Positions 1-8,219 of a stretch of 64,000 bases of DNA are shown in pieces (the stretch's first letter is position 1; every line of letters begins with the position of its first letter). Under the pieces are notes generated by a model. That model searched no databases, was not told the DNA's origin, and was given only the letters and a program-made list of their open reading frames with translations. Source of the DNA: Eubacterium sp. (GTDB lineage Bacteria; Bacillota; Clostridia; Oscillospirales; Acutalibacteraceae); contig JAFUEH010000008.1 in the NCBI GenBank assembly GCA_017463985.1, forward strand, positions 1 to 64,000, read 5' to 3'. Made by a program: the position numbers and the translations under genes.

Positions 1-142
1 CAAGACAGATTGAAAGATCTAAAAGCACGGTAATGCGTGAGGTAAAGAAAAATGTTGTTGTGTTCGGGGTTAACCCCGAACACAACAACATTTTTCTTTA
101 CCTCACGCATTACCGTGCTTTTAGATCTTTCAATCTGTCTTG
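1..142. repeat. Perfect 142-bp palindrome at the window edge
   Basis: Bases 1-71 are the exact reverse complement of bases 72-142, with no loop (centre GGGGTTAACCCC). It begins at the first base of the window and lies inside a transposase-like reading frame, so the same helix-turn-helix coding segment is present in both orientations. A loop-free perfect palindrome exactly at a sequence end is typical of a fold-back read or assembly artefact at a contig end, but two head-to-head insertion-sequence ends would look the same. Confidence 0.9.
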
Positions 143-221
143 CTATCTCTGCATAATTCTTGCCACTGTTCAGCAATCTTTCAATGATACATCTTTCGGG
201 ATAACTTAAATGCTGACTCAT
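1..221 (-). mobile_element. IS30-like transposase N-terminal fragment, runs off the window
   Basis: Reading minus from ATG at 221-219 (weak AGAAAGAG site upstream), an open frame of 73 codons continues past base 1. Residues 3-41 form the helix-turn-helix seen at the N terminus of IS30-family transposases: HLSYPERCIIERLLNSG, then EIARQIERSKSTVMREVKKN. After residue 41 the frame enters the mirrored half of the palindrome, so the later residues are probably not native protein. The DDE catalytic domain is not in the window. It could instead be a stand-alone HTH_38 regulator. Confidence 0.55.
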
Positions 222-442
222 TTCTTTCTCTTTCTGTCAGACAGCACTTAAATTCTATCTTTTTGTATTTCTTATTGCAACTTTTACCCCCAATCTTTCT
301 CCTTAAAGTTGCATTTACTTTTACAATTAACGGAGCCAAAATATGCATTTGAGAGACATTTTTTGGACAGTAAAACAGTATTTTGAAAAACGACTTGATT
401 ATTGATTTTATAAGCGCTAATATGCACTTGGAGGTGATTACC

Positions 443-2002
443 TTGAAAGGTGTAATCTATGCACGATACTCGTCTGATAATCAGCGCGAAGAGTCCATTG
501 AAGGTCAGCTTCGTGAGTGTAAGGAATTCGCAAAGCGTAATGATATTGATATAGTCGGCGAATACATTGACCGTGCAAAATCGGCTACAACCGACAGGCG
601 CCCTGACTTTCAGCGTATGGTTGCTGACAGCGCTAAACACGGTTTCGACGTTATTATCGTATGGAAATTAGACCGCTTTGCCCGTAACCGTTATGACTCT
701 GCTCATTACAAGGCACAGCTTCGAAAAAACGGTGTGAGAGTTATTTCTGCTACTGAAGCTATCAGTGAAGGTGCTGAGGGCGTTTTGCTTGAATCCGTTT
801 TGGAAGGTATGGCGGAATACTATTCAAAGGAGCTTGCAGAAAAAACCTTGCGCGGTATGACCGAAAATGCACTTGCCTGCAAGTGCAACGGACAACTGCC
901 GCTTGGATTTAAAGCGGATGAAAACAGGAATATTCTGATTGACGAGCAGTATGCTCCGATTGTTCTTGAAGCATTTAATATGTATGCAGACGGAGCAACT
1001 ATGAAAGATATAATGCGTAGTTTCAACGCACGGGGAATCAGAAATAAAAAGGGCAGACCTATCTCGTTAAACATCATAGCCGCTATGCTACACAACAGAA
1101 AATATATCGGCGAATACAGTTTTAAGGATATTGTTATTCCAAACGGAATTCCAACAATCGTTCCCGAAGAACTCTTTAACCGCGTTCAGGAAAGAATGGC
1201 GCTTAATGCGAAATCACCAGGGAGACATACTGCAGAAGAAGAATACCTTTTGACTACAAAACTATTTTGCGGAACCTGCAAGCGTATGATGACGGGAGAT
1301 AGCTGCCGAAATCGTTACGGCGTAAAATATCAGTATTATAGCTGTAACGGGCATAAATATCACAAGGACTGCAACAGAATGCCCGTTAAAAAAGAATATT
1401 TAGAAAACGCAGTTATAACAAAGGTGCGTGACAAACTACTGGATGATTCAGCAATTGAAAAACTTATAAAGCAGGTATTAGCTGATAAGGATAAGCTCAA
1501 CACGGTTCTGCCCGTTCTTCAAAAACAACTGAGGGAGGTTGAGAAAGGCATTGATAATATAATCTGTGCTATTCAGCAAGGTGTAAACAGTCCAACGGCA
1601 ACCAAACGCCTGAATGAACTTGAAAGCGAAAAGCGAAACCTTGAGCTTGCTATTGCAAAAGAAGAGATGACACACAGTACGCTGACCGAAGAAAAACTGC
1701 GAATGTGGTTTGAGCGTTTCAGAGGTCTTGATTTGAGCAAAATCGAGAACCGCCGAAGGCTTATTGACAGTTTCGTAAATGCAATCTACCTGTTTGACGA
1801 TAAGGTAGTTATAACGCTGAATTACGAGAATGGCACAGCAATAATACCATACGAAGAAATCGAAAGTTCGGACCTTGGTCCGTTGGTGAACTGTAAGGGG
1901 GAGCCAAATGAAGGGTACGCAAAAGCGTACCCTTTTCATTTGGCTCTTTTTCCTTTCCGTTCTCTCACCAACAGCATCTTGAAAACAGCCGAAGGCTGTT
2001 AA
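443..2002 (+). CDS. Large serine recombinase (site-specific integrase)
   Basis: A serine integrase that would catalyse insertion or excision of a mobile element. Start chosen at TTG 443 because GGAGGTGA lies at 430-437; the frame is open back to 383 but without a ribosome site. From this start (519 aa): resolvase catalytic domain at about 1-150 with YARYSS (Ser10 the likely nucleophile) and the arginine-rich WKLDRFARNR; a recombinase domain at about 160-260; a zinc ribbon with CGTC and later Cys/His residues near 285-325; a coiled coil near 345-420. The last 30 or so codons run through a terminator-like hairpin (1901-1951), so the native C terminus may be shorter and the tail may be read-through of element-end DNA. 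No cargo genes are visible to the right, so the element probably lies to the left, beyond the window. Confidence 0.9.
   Translation: MKGVIYARYSSDNQREESIEGQLRECKEFAKRNDIDIVGEYIDRAKSATTDRRPDFQRMVADSAKHGFDVIIVWKLDRFARNRYDSAHYKAQLRKNGVRVISATEAISEGAEGVLLESVLEGMAEYYSKELAEKTLRGMTENALACKCNGQLPLGFKADENRNILIDEQYAPIVLEAFNMYADGATMKDIMRSFNARGIRNKKGRPISLNIIAAMLHNRKYIGEYSFKDIVIPNGIPTIVPEELFNRVQERMALNAKSPGRHTAEEEYLLTTKLFCGTCKRMMTGDSCRNRYGVKYQYYSCNGHKYHKDCNRMPVKKEYLENAVITKVRDKLLDDSAIEKLIKQVLADKDKLNTVLPVLQKQLREVEKGIDNIICAIQQGVNSPTATKRLNELESEKRNLELAIAKEEMTHSTLTEEKLRMWFERFRGLDLSKIENRRRLIDSFVNAIYLFDDKVVITLNYENGTAIIPYEEIESSDLGPLVNCKGEPNEGYAKAYPFHLALFPFRSLTNSILKTAEGC
1901..1951 (+). terminator. Strong hairpin with T-run inside the recombinase 3' end
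   Basis: GAGCCAAATGAA-GGGTACGC pairs with GCGTACCC-TTTTCATTTGGCTC around an AAAA loop, followed by TTTTT. It has the form of an intrinsic terminator yet lies within the open frame. A second small hairpin (AACAGCC-GAA-GGCTGTT, 1984-2000) abuts the stop codon. Confidence 0.6.
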
Positions 2003-2391
2003 CTGGTTCGTTTGCGAGCGCTGCCGGTGGCAGATGAAGCGAGCAATAAGAACTGCCGAACGGTCAAAATTTTGCGCCGCCGTATCGGGCGAGCGCTAAA
2101 AATTTTGGGCACCGTTGGTCGAGGTTGTCGCACCAAATTATCCTCAAAATCCCGTTTTGACCACAATTTGACCACAACGCGCGTCAGAATAAATTTCATG
2201 ATTGAAATACATTGCTAAAGCAATGTATTAATAATCACTCCAATGATTCTTCCTTTTCAATCGAAAATTCGGCTTTGCCTGCTTTTTCGATTGGTTTGCA
2301 GCATCACAGACCACAATTCACCGGAATCATCACCCGTATTCCAACATATCAGAATTCAGTGACTTAATGAAGTTTGACAAACTGAAATTTA
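2003..2391. other. Intergenic stretch after the recombinase
   Basis: No convincing gene. It holds a 10-bp stem hairpin at 2206-2229 (AATACATTGC/GCAATGTATT, loop TAAA) and a looser inverted pair TCAATCGAAAA ... TTTTCGATTG around 2258-2294. Such structured DNA next to an integrase could include an attachment site, but a single copy does not define one. Confidence 0.5.
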
Positions 2392-2739
2392 TTATTTTGT
2401 GGGGTTTTCTAAATAAGCGTTATATTTCAGACCCCATTCGCCAAGAACTTCTGTGACTGTGCCAAATTCCATACCGATCTTGCTGAGGGAGTATTCGACT
2501 TTTGGCGGTATTTGGCTGTACTCCTTTCGGAGAATCAATCCCGCTTCTTCAAGTTGCTTGAGTTGTCGGGACAGAGTTGTTGCGGTCATGTCGTTTGGCA
2601 TCATTCTTTGTAGCTCATTAAATCGTATTGTACCGTTTTCTTTCAAAAGAAATAAAATATACAGCGACCATTTCCCGGACAGCACCTTTTGCGATGTGTA
2701 ATAGGGACATTGCCCGAATAACTCTTTATCTGTCGCCAT
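2392..2739 (-). CDS. HxlR-family transcriptional regulator
   Basis: 115 aa, the usual length for HxlR/MarR-like winged-helix repressors. The N-terminal Cys in FGQCPYYT is followed by KVLSGKWSLYILFLL, the recognition segment FNELQRMMPNDMTATTLSRQ and the wing KLEEAGLILRKEY. Members often sense thiol-reactive or redox signals through that N-terminal Cys; this is known of relatives, not shown here. It is divergent from the FMN-binding gene at 2873, which it probably controls. A GGAGGG ribosome site precedes the ATG. Confidence 0.9.
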   Translation of the reverse strand: MATDKELFGQCPYYTSQKVLSGKWSLYILFLLKENGTIRFNELQRMMPNDMTATTLSRQLKQLEEAGLILRKEYSQIPPKVEYSLSKIGMEFGTVTEVLGEWGLKYNAYLENPTK

Positions 2740-2767
2740 GATTCACCCTCCTAAGTGTCTTTTATGA

Positions 2768-2823
2768 TAGCAGTATCAAAAAAGATAGTACTTGTATTTT
2801 AGTTTGTTCATTGCTATTATAAT
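2768..2823. promoter_or_regulatory. Divergent promoter with HxlR-like dyad
   Basis: In the 133-base divergent spacer, AGTATC-AAAAAA-GATAGT (2772-2789) has a TATC-N6-GATA core of the size HxlR proteins bind. A TATAAT at 2818-2823 is the probable -10 for the plus-strand gene; its -35 is not clear. Confidence 0.4.
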
Positions 2824-2872
2824 TTCAGACTTACAAAAAGTCAATCACTTTTAAAACTTTGGAGGTATCATC

Positions 2873-3268
2873 ATGGAAAAGGTTCTTAAATTCTTAAACG
2901 AAGCGAAAACATTTTATATCGCTACCGCAGAGGAAAACGGTCAGCCGCGTGTTCGACCGTTCGGCGCTGCCGCAATTATTGACGGCAAGCTGTGTATCGC
3001 TACAAACAATCAAAAGGCTGTATATCAGCAGATGCAGAAAAATCCAAAAATTGAGATCAGCGGCATGACAGGCGGAAAGTGGATTCGTCTTTCCGCTAAG
3101 GTCGAAGAAATCGATACGGATGACGCTCGCAAGGCGATGCTGGAGGCACACCCTGAGCTCAGCGGTATGTATAAGTTTGACGACGGCATTTTTGCTATAA
3201 TCACATTGACGGAGGGCGCTGCTCAAATCTGTTCTTTCACCGACGCTCCCGAGGAAATCAAATTCTGA
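2873..3268 (+). CDS. Pyridoxamine-5'-phosphate-oxidase-like FMN split-barrel protein
   Basis: 131 aa. Matches small flavin-binding split-barrel proteins of the PNPOx-like group: FYIATAEENGQPRVRPFG is the first strand pair and flavin loop, followed by KLCIATNNQKAVYQQMQKNPKIEISG. Relatives bind FMN or related cofactors and many have no assigned substrate. A clear GGAGGT site precedes the ATG. The radical SAM gene starts 14 bases after its stop, so the two are probably co-transcribed and controlled by the divergent HxlR regulator. Confidence 0.85.
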   Translation: MEKVLKFLNEAKTFYIATAEENGQPRVRPFGAAAIIDGKLCIATNNQKAVYQQMQKNPKIEISGMTGGKWIRLSAKVEEIDTDDARKAMLEAHPELSGMYKFDDGIFAIITLTEGAAQICSFTDAPEEIKF

Positions 3269-3282
3269 GGTGAAATTCCAAA

Positions 3283-4152
3283 ATGAGTGGTAACATCATT
3301 TACGCACCGCCGATGGATATTCCTTCTTTCCAACTCTCCGTTACGCAAGGCTGCAGTCATAACAAATGCACTTTCTGCAATATGTTTCAAGGCATCCCGT
3401 TTCGTGCTGTCCCTATGGACGAGATCGAGAGCGAATTGCAAGAGGCGTCTGTTGGTCCCGATTCCATTGACCGTGTTTTTATGGACGGTGGGGATGCGTT
3501 CGTGCTTCCTGCAAGCCGCCTCCTCGAAATTGCAGAATTAATCCATCACTATCTCCCAAAAGTCAGGGTTATTAGTTCCTACGCATCCGTCAAGAACATC
3601 AAAACAAAAACGGATGACGAATTGCATGCGCTGGCACAGGCGGGGATCGGTGAAATCAATATTGGTGTGGAATCGGGGTTGGATGATGTACTGACTTTCA
3701 TGAACAAGGGGTTTACGCTTTCCGATGCGAGGCGGCAGCTTCTTCGGTTGAGAAAGGCAGATATTCCATTTTCAATGAACATTATCGGTGGTGCTGTAGG
3801 CGTAGAGCGTATTCACGAAAACGCTCTTGCAAGTGCGGAACTCTGTAATGAGGTCAAACCCGCCTTGATTTACTTCATGGGGCTTCAAGTCAACGCGGGA
3901 ACCGAACTGGAACGCAGAATCCATGCTGGTGAATTCCGGAAAGCCAACCTTGGAGAATATCTCACAGAAGAATTGGCGTTTTTGCAGCGGTTGGATTTGG
4001 ATAACTGCACCTACTATGCCGCGCACATGCTCAATCCGATCCCCCTTGTCGGCGCTCTTCCGAATGACAAAGAGAGACTTTTGCAAGAATTACGTAATGG
4101 GATCAGCCAATGCCAACAACAAGGGCTTCTTAAATATCAACAGAATTATTAA
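3283..4152 (+). CDS. Radical SAM protein (Elp3/HemN-like fold), function unknown
   Basis: 289 aa. The N-terminal GCSHNKCTFCNMF supplies three cysteines in C-x4-C-x2-C spacing, which would hold a [4Fe-4S] cluster for S-adenosylmethionine cleavage. Further SAM-barrel segments are MDGGDAFVLP (about residues 66-75, the GGE-like motif), INIGVESG (about 124-131) and FSMNIIGGAVG. The C-terminal domain seen in coproporphyrinogen dehydrogenases is not evident. The substrate cannot be read from sequence. Confidence 0.8.
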   Translation: MSGNIIYAPPMDIPSFQLSVTQGCSHNKCTFCNMFQGIPFRAVPMDEIESELQEASVGPDSIDRVFMDGGDAFVLPASRLLEIAELIHHYLPKVRVISSYASVKNIKTKTDDELHALAQAGIGEINIGVESGLDDVLTFMNKGFTLSDARRQLLRLRKADIPFSMNIIGGAVGVERIHENALASAELCNEVKPALIYFMGLQVNAGTELERRIHAGEFRKANLGEYLTEELAFLQRLDLDNCTYYAAHMLNPIPLVGALPNDKERLLQELRNGISQCQQQGLLKYQQNY

Positions 4153-4158
4153 GCAGAA

Positions 4159-4207
4159 AACGATCCTTGACTATGTTTGACACACATAGCTAGGACCGTT
4201 TTGTTAT
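4159..4207 (+). terminator. Terminator after the radical SAM gene
   Basis: Imperfect long hairpin: AACGATCCT...CTATGT pairs with ACATAG...AGGACCGTT, then TTTTGTT. It closes the plus-strand pair. Confidence 0.65.
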
Positions 4208-4259
4208 GGTCTGTTTGATAAATCCCGATATGTCGTCTTCATTATACCATACTGCATAC

Positions 4260-4289
4260 AAAAAGTACACCGTCGATTGCTCGACGGTG
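4260..4289 (-). terminator. Terminator after purF
   Basis: On the minus strand CACCGTCGA-GCAA-TCGACGGTG (9-bp stem) is followed by TACTTTTTG, 22 bases past the purF stop. It ends the nitrogen operon. Confidence 0.75.
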
Positions 4290-4311
4290 TTGGTTATTGT
4301 TAGAAATAGAT

Positions 4312-5769
4312 TTAATCTAACACTTGATAGTAATCGGAAAAGTGACCGAGCTTTTGATCAAATTTGTTTTTCGCAATTTGGGTTGGAACGGCGATGGGAT
4401 AGTTGCCTGTAAAGCAGCCGTCGCAAAAGCATACGTTGGCACCCTTTGCGATTTTGTGCAGGGCTTCCACGGAAAGATAACCGAGCGAATCAACGCCGAT
4501 TTCGTTCGCAATTTCCGCCACGGTTTCATATTTGCAGGCGATGAGTTTATCGCTGCTATCGACATCCGTACCGAAATAGCAGGCGTGGCGAAACGGCGGA
4601 GCAGACACACGCATATACACTTCCTTGGCGCCTGCTTCACGGAGCAGCCTTACAATTCTGGCGCAGGTAGTACCGCGTACAATAGAATCATCAATCATAA
4701 TCACACGCTTGCCCTTAATATTTTCCTGCATCACATTCAGTTTAATTTTAACAGCATCCTCCCGTTCCGACTGGGAGGGCTGAATAAAACTTCTGCCGAT
4801 ATAACGGTTTTTGATAAAACCGATACCGTAAGGTATTCCGCTCTCCTCGGCATAACCGAGCGCCGCGTCAAGCCCGGAATCGGGCACGCCGATAACAATA
4901 TCCGCCTCCACCGGATGTTCCTTAGCAAGATATTTGCCTGCTCTCCTGCGTGCCTGATGAACGGAAGCACCGTCAATCACGGAATCCGGACGGGCAAAGT
5001 AAATATATTCAAAAACACAGATACTGCTTTTTGATTTATCACGGCAGTGAGTAGTGTTAGACCGAAGTCCGCCCTCGGAAATCACCAGAATTTCGCCCGG
5101 TAAAATATCCCGAACAAGCGTTGCGCCTATTGTATCGAGCGCGCAGGATTCACTGCTCACGCACCACGCACCGTCCGCTGTTTTGCCAAGGCAGAGCGGA
5201 CGAAAGCCGTTCGGGTCACGAAAAGCAATTAGTTTTGTCGCCGTCATCACAATACAGGAATATGCGCCCTTCACGGTGCGCATCGTTTGTTCAATCGCTT
5301 CCTCTGTGGTTTTGCATTTGAGGCGATTGGAAACGATAGAATACGCAATTGCTTCCGTATCGGATGTGCCGTGAAAAATGCCGCCCGAAAGCTCAAAGTC
5401 CTTGCGGATTTCATCGGCATTCACCAAATTTCCGTTATGGCAAAGGGCAAGATTACCTTTGATATGCCGGATAACAAGCGGCTGAATATTGCTCATATCC
5501 TTGCCGCCCATGGTGGAATAGCGCACGTGCCCGATTGCCATATTTCCTTCACCGAGCGAATTCAATTTTTCGGGAGTAAACACGTCCGGAACGAGTCCGC
5601 TGCCCTTGTAATGACTGAATACGCCGTCATCATTCACGGCAATTCCGCACGCCTCCTGCCCTCTATGCTGGAGGGCAAACAGGGCAAGATAAACTGACTG
5701 TGCAACCGTAGTGGTTTTGTTTTCAAAAATGCCAAACACGCCGCATTCCTCGTGTAATGAATGAAACAT
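4312..5769 (-). CDS. purF: Amidophosphoribosyltransferase
   Basis: First committed step of purine synthesis: glutamine + PRPP to 5-phosphoribosylamine. Start at 5769 (MFHSLHEECGVFG, AAGGAG eight bases upstream); 485 aa, normal for the family. Residues 1-240 are the N-terminal-nucleophile glutaminase domain; the catalytic Cys in EECGVFGIFE follows a short propeptide, as in Bacillus PurF. The C-terminal phosphoribosyltransferase domain has the PRPP loop VIMIDDSIVRGTT. Cysteines near the C terminus (CFCDGCF) and an earlier HACYFGTD fit the Fe-S-containing PurF type. It is the last gene of the glutamate synthase operon, with 10 bases to the upstream gene, rather than of a pur operon, tying purine synthesis to glutamine supply. 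Confidence 0.95.
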   Translation of the reverse strand: MFHSLHEECGVFGIFENKTTTVAQSVYLALFALQHRGQEACGIAVNDDGVFSHYKGSGLVPDVFTPEKLNSLGEGNMAIGHVRYSTMGGKDMSNIQPLVIRHIKGNLALCHNGNLVNADEIRKDFELSGGIFHGTSDTEAIAYSIVSNRLKCKTTEEAIEQTMRTVKGAYSCIVMTATKLIAFRDPNGFRPLCLGKTADGAWCVSSESCALDTIGATLVRDILPGEILVISEGGLRSNTTHCRDKSKSSICVFEYIYFARPDSVIDGASVHQARRRAGKYLAKEHPVEADIVIGVPDSGLDAALGYAEESGIPYGIGFIKNRYIGRSFIQPSQSEREDAVKIKLNVMQENIKGKRVIMIDDSIVRGTTCARIVRLLREAGAKEVYMRVSAPPFRHACYFGTDVDSSDKLIACKYETVAEIANEIGVDSLGYLSVEALHKIAKGANVCFCDGCFTGNYPIAVPTQIAKNKFDQKLGHFSDYYQVLD

Positions 5770-5779
5770 AGGATTCTCC

Positions 5780-6511
5780 TTAATTTGGGGTATATAAATT
5801 GGCATAGGGACGGGAGGTAGCAGGCACTAATTTTTTAAACGGCTTGCGCATTACCTCGTCAAAATCCGTGCCGAAATATTTGCAGTAGTTTTTCACATAG
5901 CCTTCAAGTTCCGTCCTGTCCTCCGCTGTCAAACTCATCACCTTGATATTCGGAGAAAGATTTTCCTTTGGGAACACACCTCGGACAAAAATTTTTCCGC
6001 CGTGCATACCCGAAGCGCAGTGCGTGCCGAACAGCTTATCGCCCCGTTTTAGGTTTAGACCAAGCAGTACAATCGTGCCGCCTGCCATATATTCGCCGAG
6101 GAAGGAGCCTGCGTTTTCACCGATGACAAGCACGGGCTTCATCGCGCGAAACTCTTTCATATGAATCCCACCGCGACAGGAAACATTATCGCGGATATAA
6201 ATTTGTCCGTCGCGCATACCGTAACCGAGCGCATCGCCGCTGTGGCCGTGAATCACAATTTCACCGCCGCCCATCGTATTGCCGACAGCGTCCTGACCAT
6301 GACCGTAAAGAATAATTCTGCCGCCGTTCAGGTAACAGGCAAGGTCATTCCCTGCCGTGCCGTGAATTTCGACCGTTTTTCCTGCTTCCAGCGCGCATCC
6401 GATATAGCGCTGACCGTTAACGTCAGTAACAACTGCTTTCTTTTTGGAAAGGAGTTCTTTTTTTATTTCCTCATTCACCTCCGCATATCTGCGAAGTCCT
6501 GCATTAATCAT
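5780..6511 (-). CDS. Glutamate synthase GXGXG (GltB C-terminal) domain protein
   Basis: 243 aa. This is the right-handed beta-helix domain of the glutamate synthase large subunit made as a separate protein. Repeated turns run YLNGGRIILYGHG, MGGGEIVIHG, MRDGQIYIRD, MAGGTIVLLG and MHGGKIFVRG. In full-length GltB it is structural and couples the glutaminase and FMN sites. ATG at 6511 is preferred because AAAGGAG lies eight bases before it. Its 5' end overlaps the oxidoreductase gene by 4 bases, implying coupled translation. Confidence 0.92.
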   Translation of the reverse strand: MINAGLRRYAEVNEEIKKELLSKKKAVVTDVNGQRYIGCALEAGKTVEIHGTAGNDLACYLNGGRIILYGHGQDAVGNTMGGGEIVIHGHSGDALGYGMRDGQIYIRDNVSCRGGIHMKEFRAMKPVLVIGENAGSFLGEYMAGGTIVLLGLNLKRGDKLFGTHCASGMHGGKIFVRGVFPKENLSPNIKVMSLTAEDRTELEGYVKNYCKYFGTDFDEVMRKPFKKLVPATSRPYANLYTPN

Positions 6512-7758
6512 TGAAACCACTCCTTTCTGCTTTCCTTATCAAACAGTAACAGCGACGGCGTATCAGCAATATCGCCTTCAAGCGAGGAAAGCGCCACCCT
6601 GTTTTCAATCAGTCTTGTATAAATGCCGGCATTTTCGCTTGCATTAATCAGCACGAAACCGACAAGGCGGTCGCCCTCTAATATCAGCCTTTTATACTGC
6701 TCATCGTTTTGAATGATTCTATCGCTATATTGCTCACCCTCGGCGTTAATCAGACCGCAGGTACAAATGCGCAGTCCGTAAAAATCAATCGCGTTGACGG
6801 AATACGTGCCGTCAAGCGCAAGGCTGCCGCCTGACATTTGCGCACCTGCTGCCATTCCCTGATATACGGCGTTGGGCCACAGCGCAATCATCTTTTTGGT
6901 GCCGTCAAGCATATCTACCGAAACGGTGCAATCGCCCGCTGCGTAAATGCTTTCATCGCTCGTCTGCAAGGTAGCAGGATTCGTGATAATGCCTCGGTTT
7001 ACCTCCAGTCCAGCCTTTTCGGCAAGCTCGGTTTCGGGACGCACGCCTACAGCAAGGATGAGCAAATCGCATTTTAATTCCTTTCCGCTTTTCAGGATAA
7101 CGGAGGTAATTGTTTTGCCCTTGCTTTTCGCCGCGGCAACCGTATCGCCCAGATGAAAGCGAATATGTCCGTTTTCTTCAACGTATTTCTTCACGCGTTT
7201 AGAAGATTTTTCGTCAAGAATAGAGGGTAAAATGCGCGGTGAAAGTTCCACGACATCTACGCTTTTGCAGATTTTGGAAAGTCCTTCCGCCGCCTTCATA
7301 CCGATAAGGCCTGCGCCGATCACAACCGCTCTTGTACTTTGATTCGCTGCGTTTTTTATTGCCTTTGTTGCGGCTAAATCAAGGAAGGTGAAGGCGTTAC
7401 TTTTGCCGAGCACATTTTTCATCGGCGGAACAAACGGCTTTGAGCCTGTACAGATACAGAGTTTGTCGTAGGGCACATCTTTTCTGCCGACCCTAACCGT
7501 TTTCTTTTCTCTGTTAATACCTTTTACCTCAGCATCGGTAACGATGTTAATTTTATTTCGCTGATAGTAGGTGGGCTTGCGCAGCGCCATACTGCTTTCC
7601 TTCACCGCACCCTTGAGATAATAACTGATGGACGGTCTGCTGTAAGGAAGAAAATGTTCCTTTGTGAAAACCGTAATTTCTCCGCTTTTATCCTCTTTTC
7701 TGATTTGCTCGGCACAGGCAAGCCCTGCCGCAGAGGCACCTATAATAATATATTTCAT
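6508..7758 (-). CDS. NAD(P)H:FAD-dependent oxidoreductase of the glutamate synthase operon
   Basis: 416 aa pyridine nucleotide-disulfide oxidoreductase-fold protein. The N-terminal FAD motif is IIIGASAAGLACAEQI, the central NAD(P) motif VVIGAGLIGMKAAEGL (about residues 144-160), and the second FAD motif IYAAGDC (about 271-277). It resembles NADH-rubredoxin/nitrite reductase subunits, without their extra C-terminal domains. Between the ferredoxin gene and the GXGXG gene, overlapping both by 4 bases, it is the likely electron-input subunit replacing GltD. Electron donor preference cannot be read. Confidence 0.88.
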   Translation of the reverse strand: MKYIIIGASAAGLACAEQIRKEDKSGEITVFTKEHFLPYSRPSISYYLKGAVKESSMALRKPTYYQRNKINIVTDAEVKGINREKKTVRVGRKDVPYDKLCICTGSKPFVPPMKNVLGKSNAFTFLDLAATKAIKNAANQSTRAVVIGAGLIGMKAAEGLSKICKSVDVVELSPRILPSILDEKSSKRVKKYVEENGHIRFHLGDTVAAAKSKGKTITSVILKSGKELKCDLLILAVGVRPETELAEKAGLEVNRGIITNPATLQTSDESIYAAGDCTVSVDMLDGTKKMIALWPNAVYQGMAAGAQMSGGSLALDGTYSVNAIDFYGLRICTCGLINAEGEQYSDRIIQNDEQYKRLILEGDRLVGFVLINASENAGIYTRLIENRVALSSLEGDIADTPSLLLFDKESRKEWFQ

Positions 7759-8195
7759 TTTGTACCTCCTAAATCAGCATAGACAAGCGCTCGGTTCGGG
7801 CAATTTTTCATGCACGCAGGCGTATCCTCACCCTGACACAAATCGCACTTTACTGCGAACTTACCCGTTTTAATACAACCGAACGGGCAGACCGCAAGGC
7901 AGGTCATACAGCCGATGCACTTCTCCTCATTAACCGTGACAACACCTGTCCTTTTATCCTTTGTCATCGCGCCCGTGATACACGCCTGCACGCACTTCGG
8001 GTTATCACAATGACGGCAGTTGACCGCCGCCGAGTGCCATTTATCCCCATAAACCGTTACTCTTGAAAGTGGCGCAGGCTCCTCATATTTATTCGCCTTC
8101 AGCACGTCCTTTGACTTTGAATGAGCGGTTTTGCAGTAGACCTCACAAAGGCGGCAGTTCAGGCATAATTCTTCTTTTGCAATTACTTTTTTCAT
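7755..8195 (-). CDS. Four-cluster ferredoxin-like electron carrier (HycB/NrfC type)
   Basis: 146 aa with four groups of cysteines: CLNCRLCEVYC, CRHCDNPKCVQAC, CIGCMTCLAVCPFGC and CDLCQGEDTPACMKNC. This is the pattern of polyferredoxin electron-transfer subunits with about four [4Fe-4S] clusters. It overlaps the flavoprotein gene by 4 bases and follows the synthase core, so it probably passes electrons from the FAD subunit to the FMN/Fe-S core. Ferredoxins of this kind are not part of classic bacterial GltBD. Confidence 0.88.
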   Translation of the reverse strand: MKKVIAKEELCLNCRLCEVYCKTAHSKSKDVLKANKYEEPAPLSRVTVYGDKWHSAAVNCRHCDNPKCVQACITGAMTKDKRTGVVTVNEEKCIGCMTCLAVCPFGCIKTGKFAVKCDLCQGEDTPACMKNCPNRALVYADLGGTK

Positions 8196-8219
8196 AGTTA
8201 ATCTCCAACCTGTTTTGAC

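Noticed and set aside
2314-2328. AATTCACCGGAATCATC, similar to the regulon operator
   Set aside because: Only about 12 bases match, the second half-site and the ATGACA-17-TATAAT arrangement are missing, and no gene is downstream.
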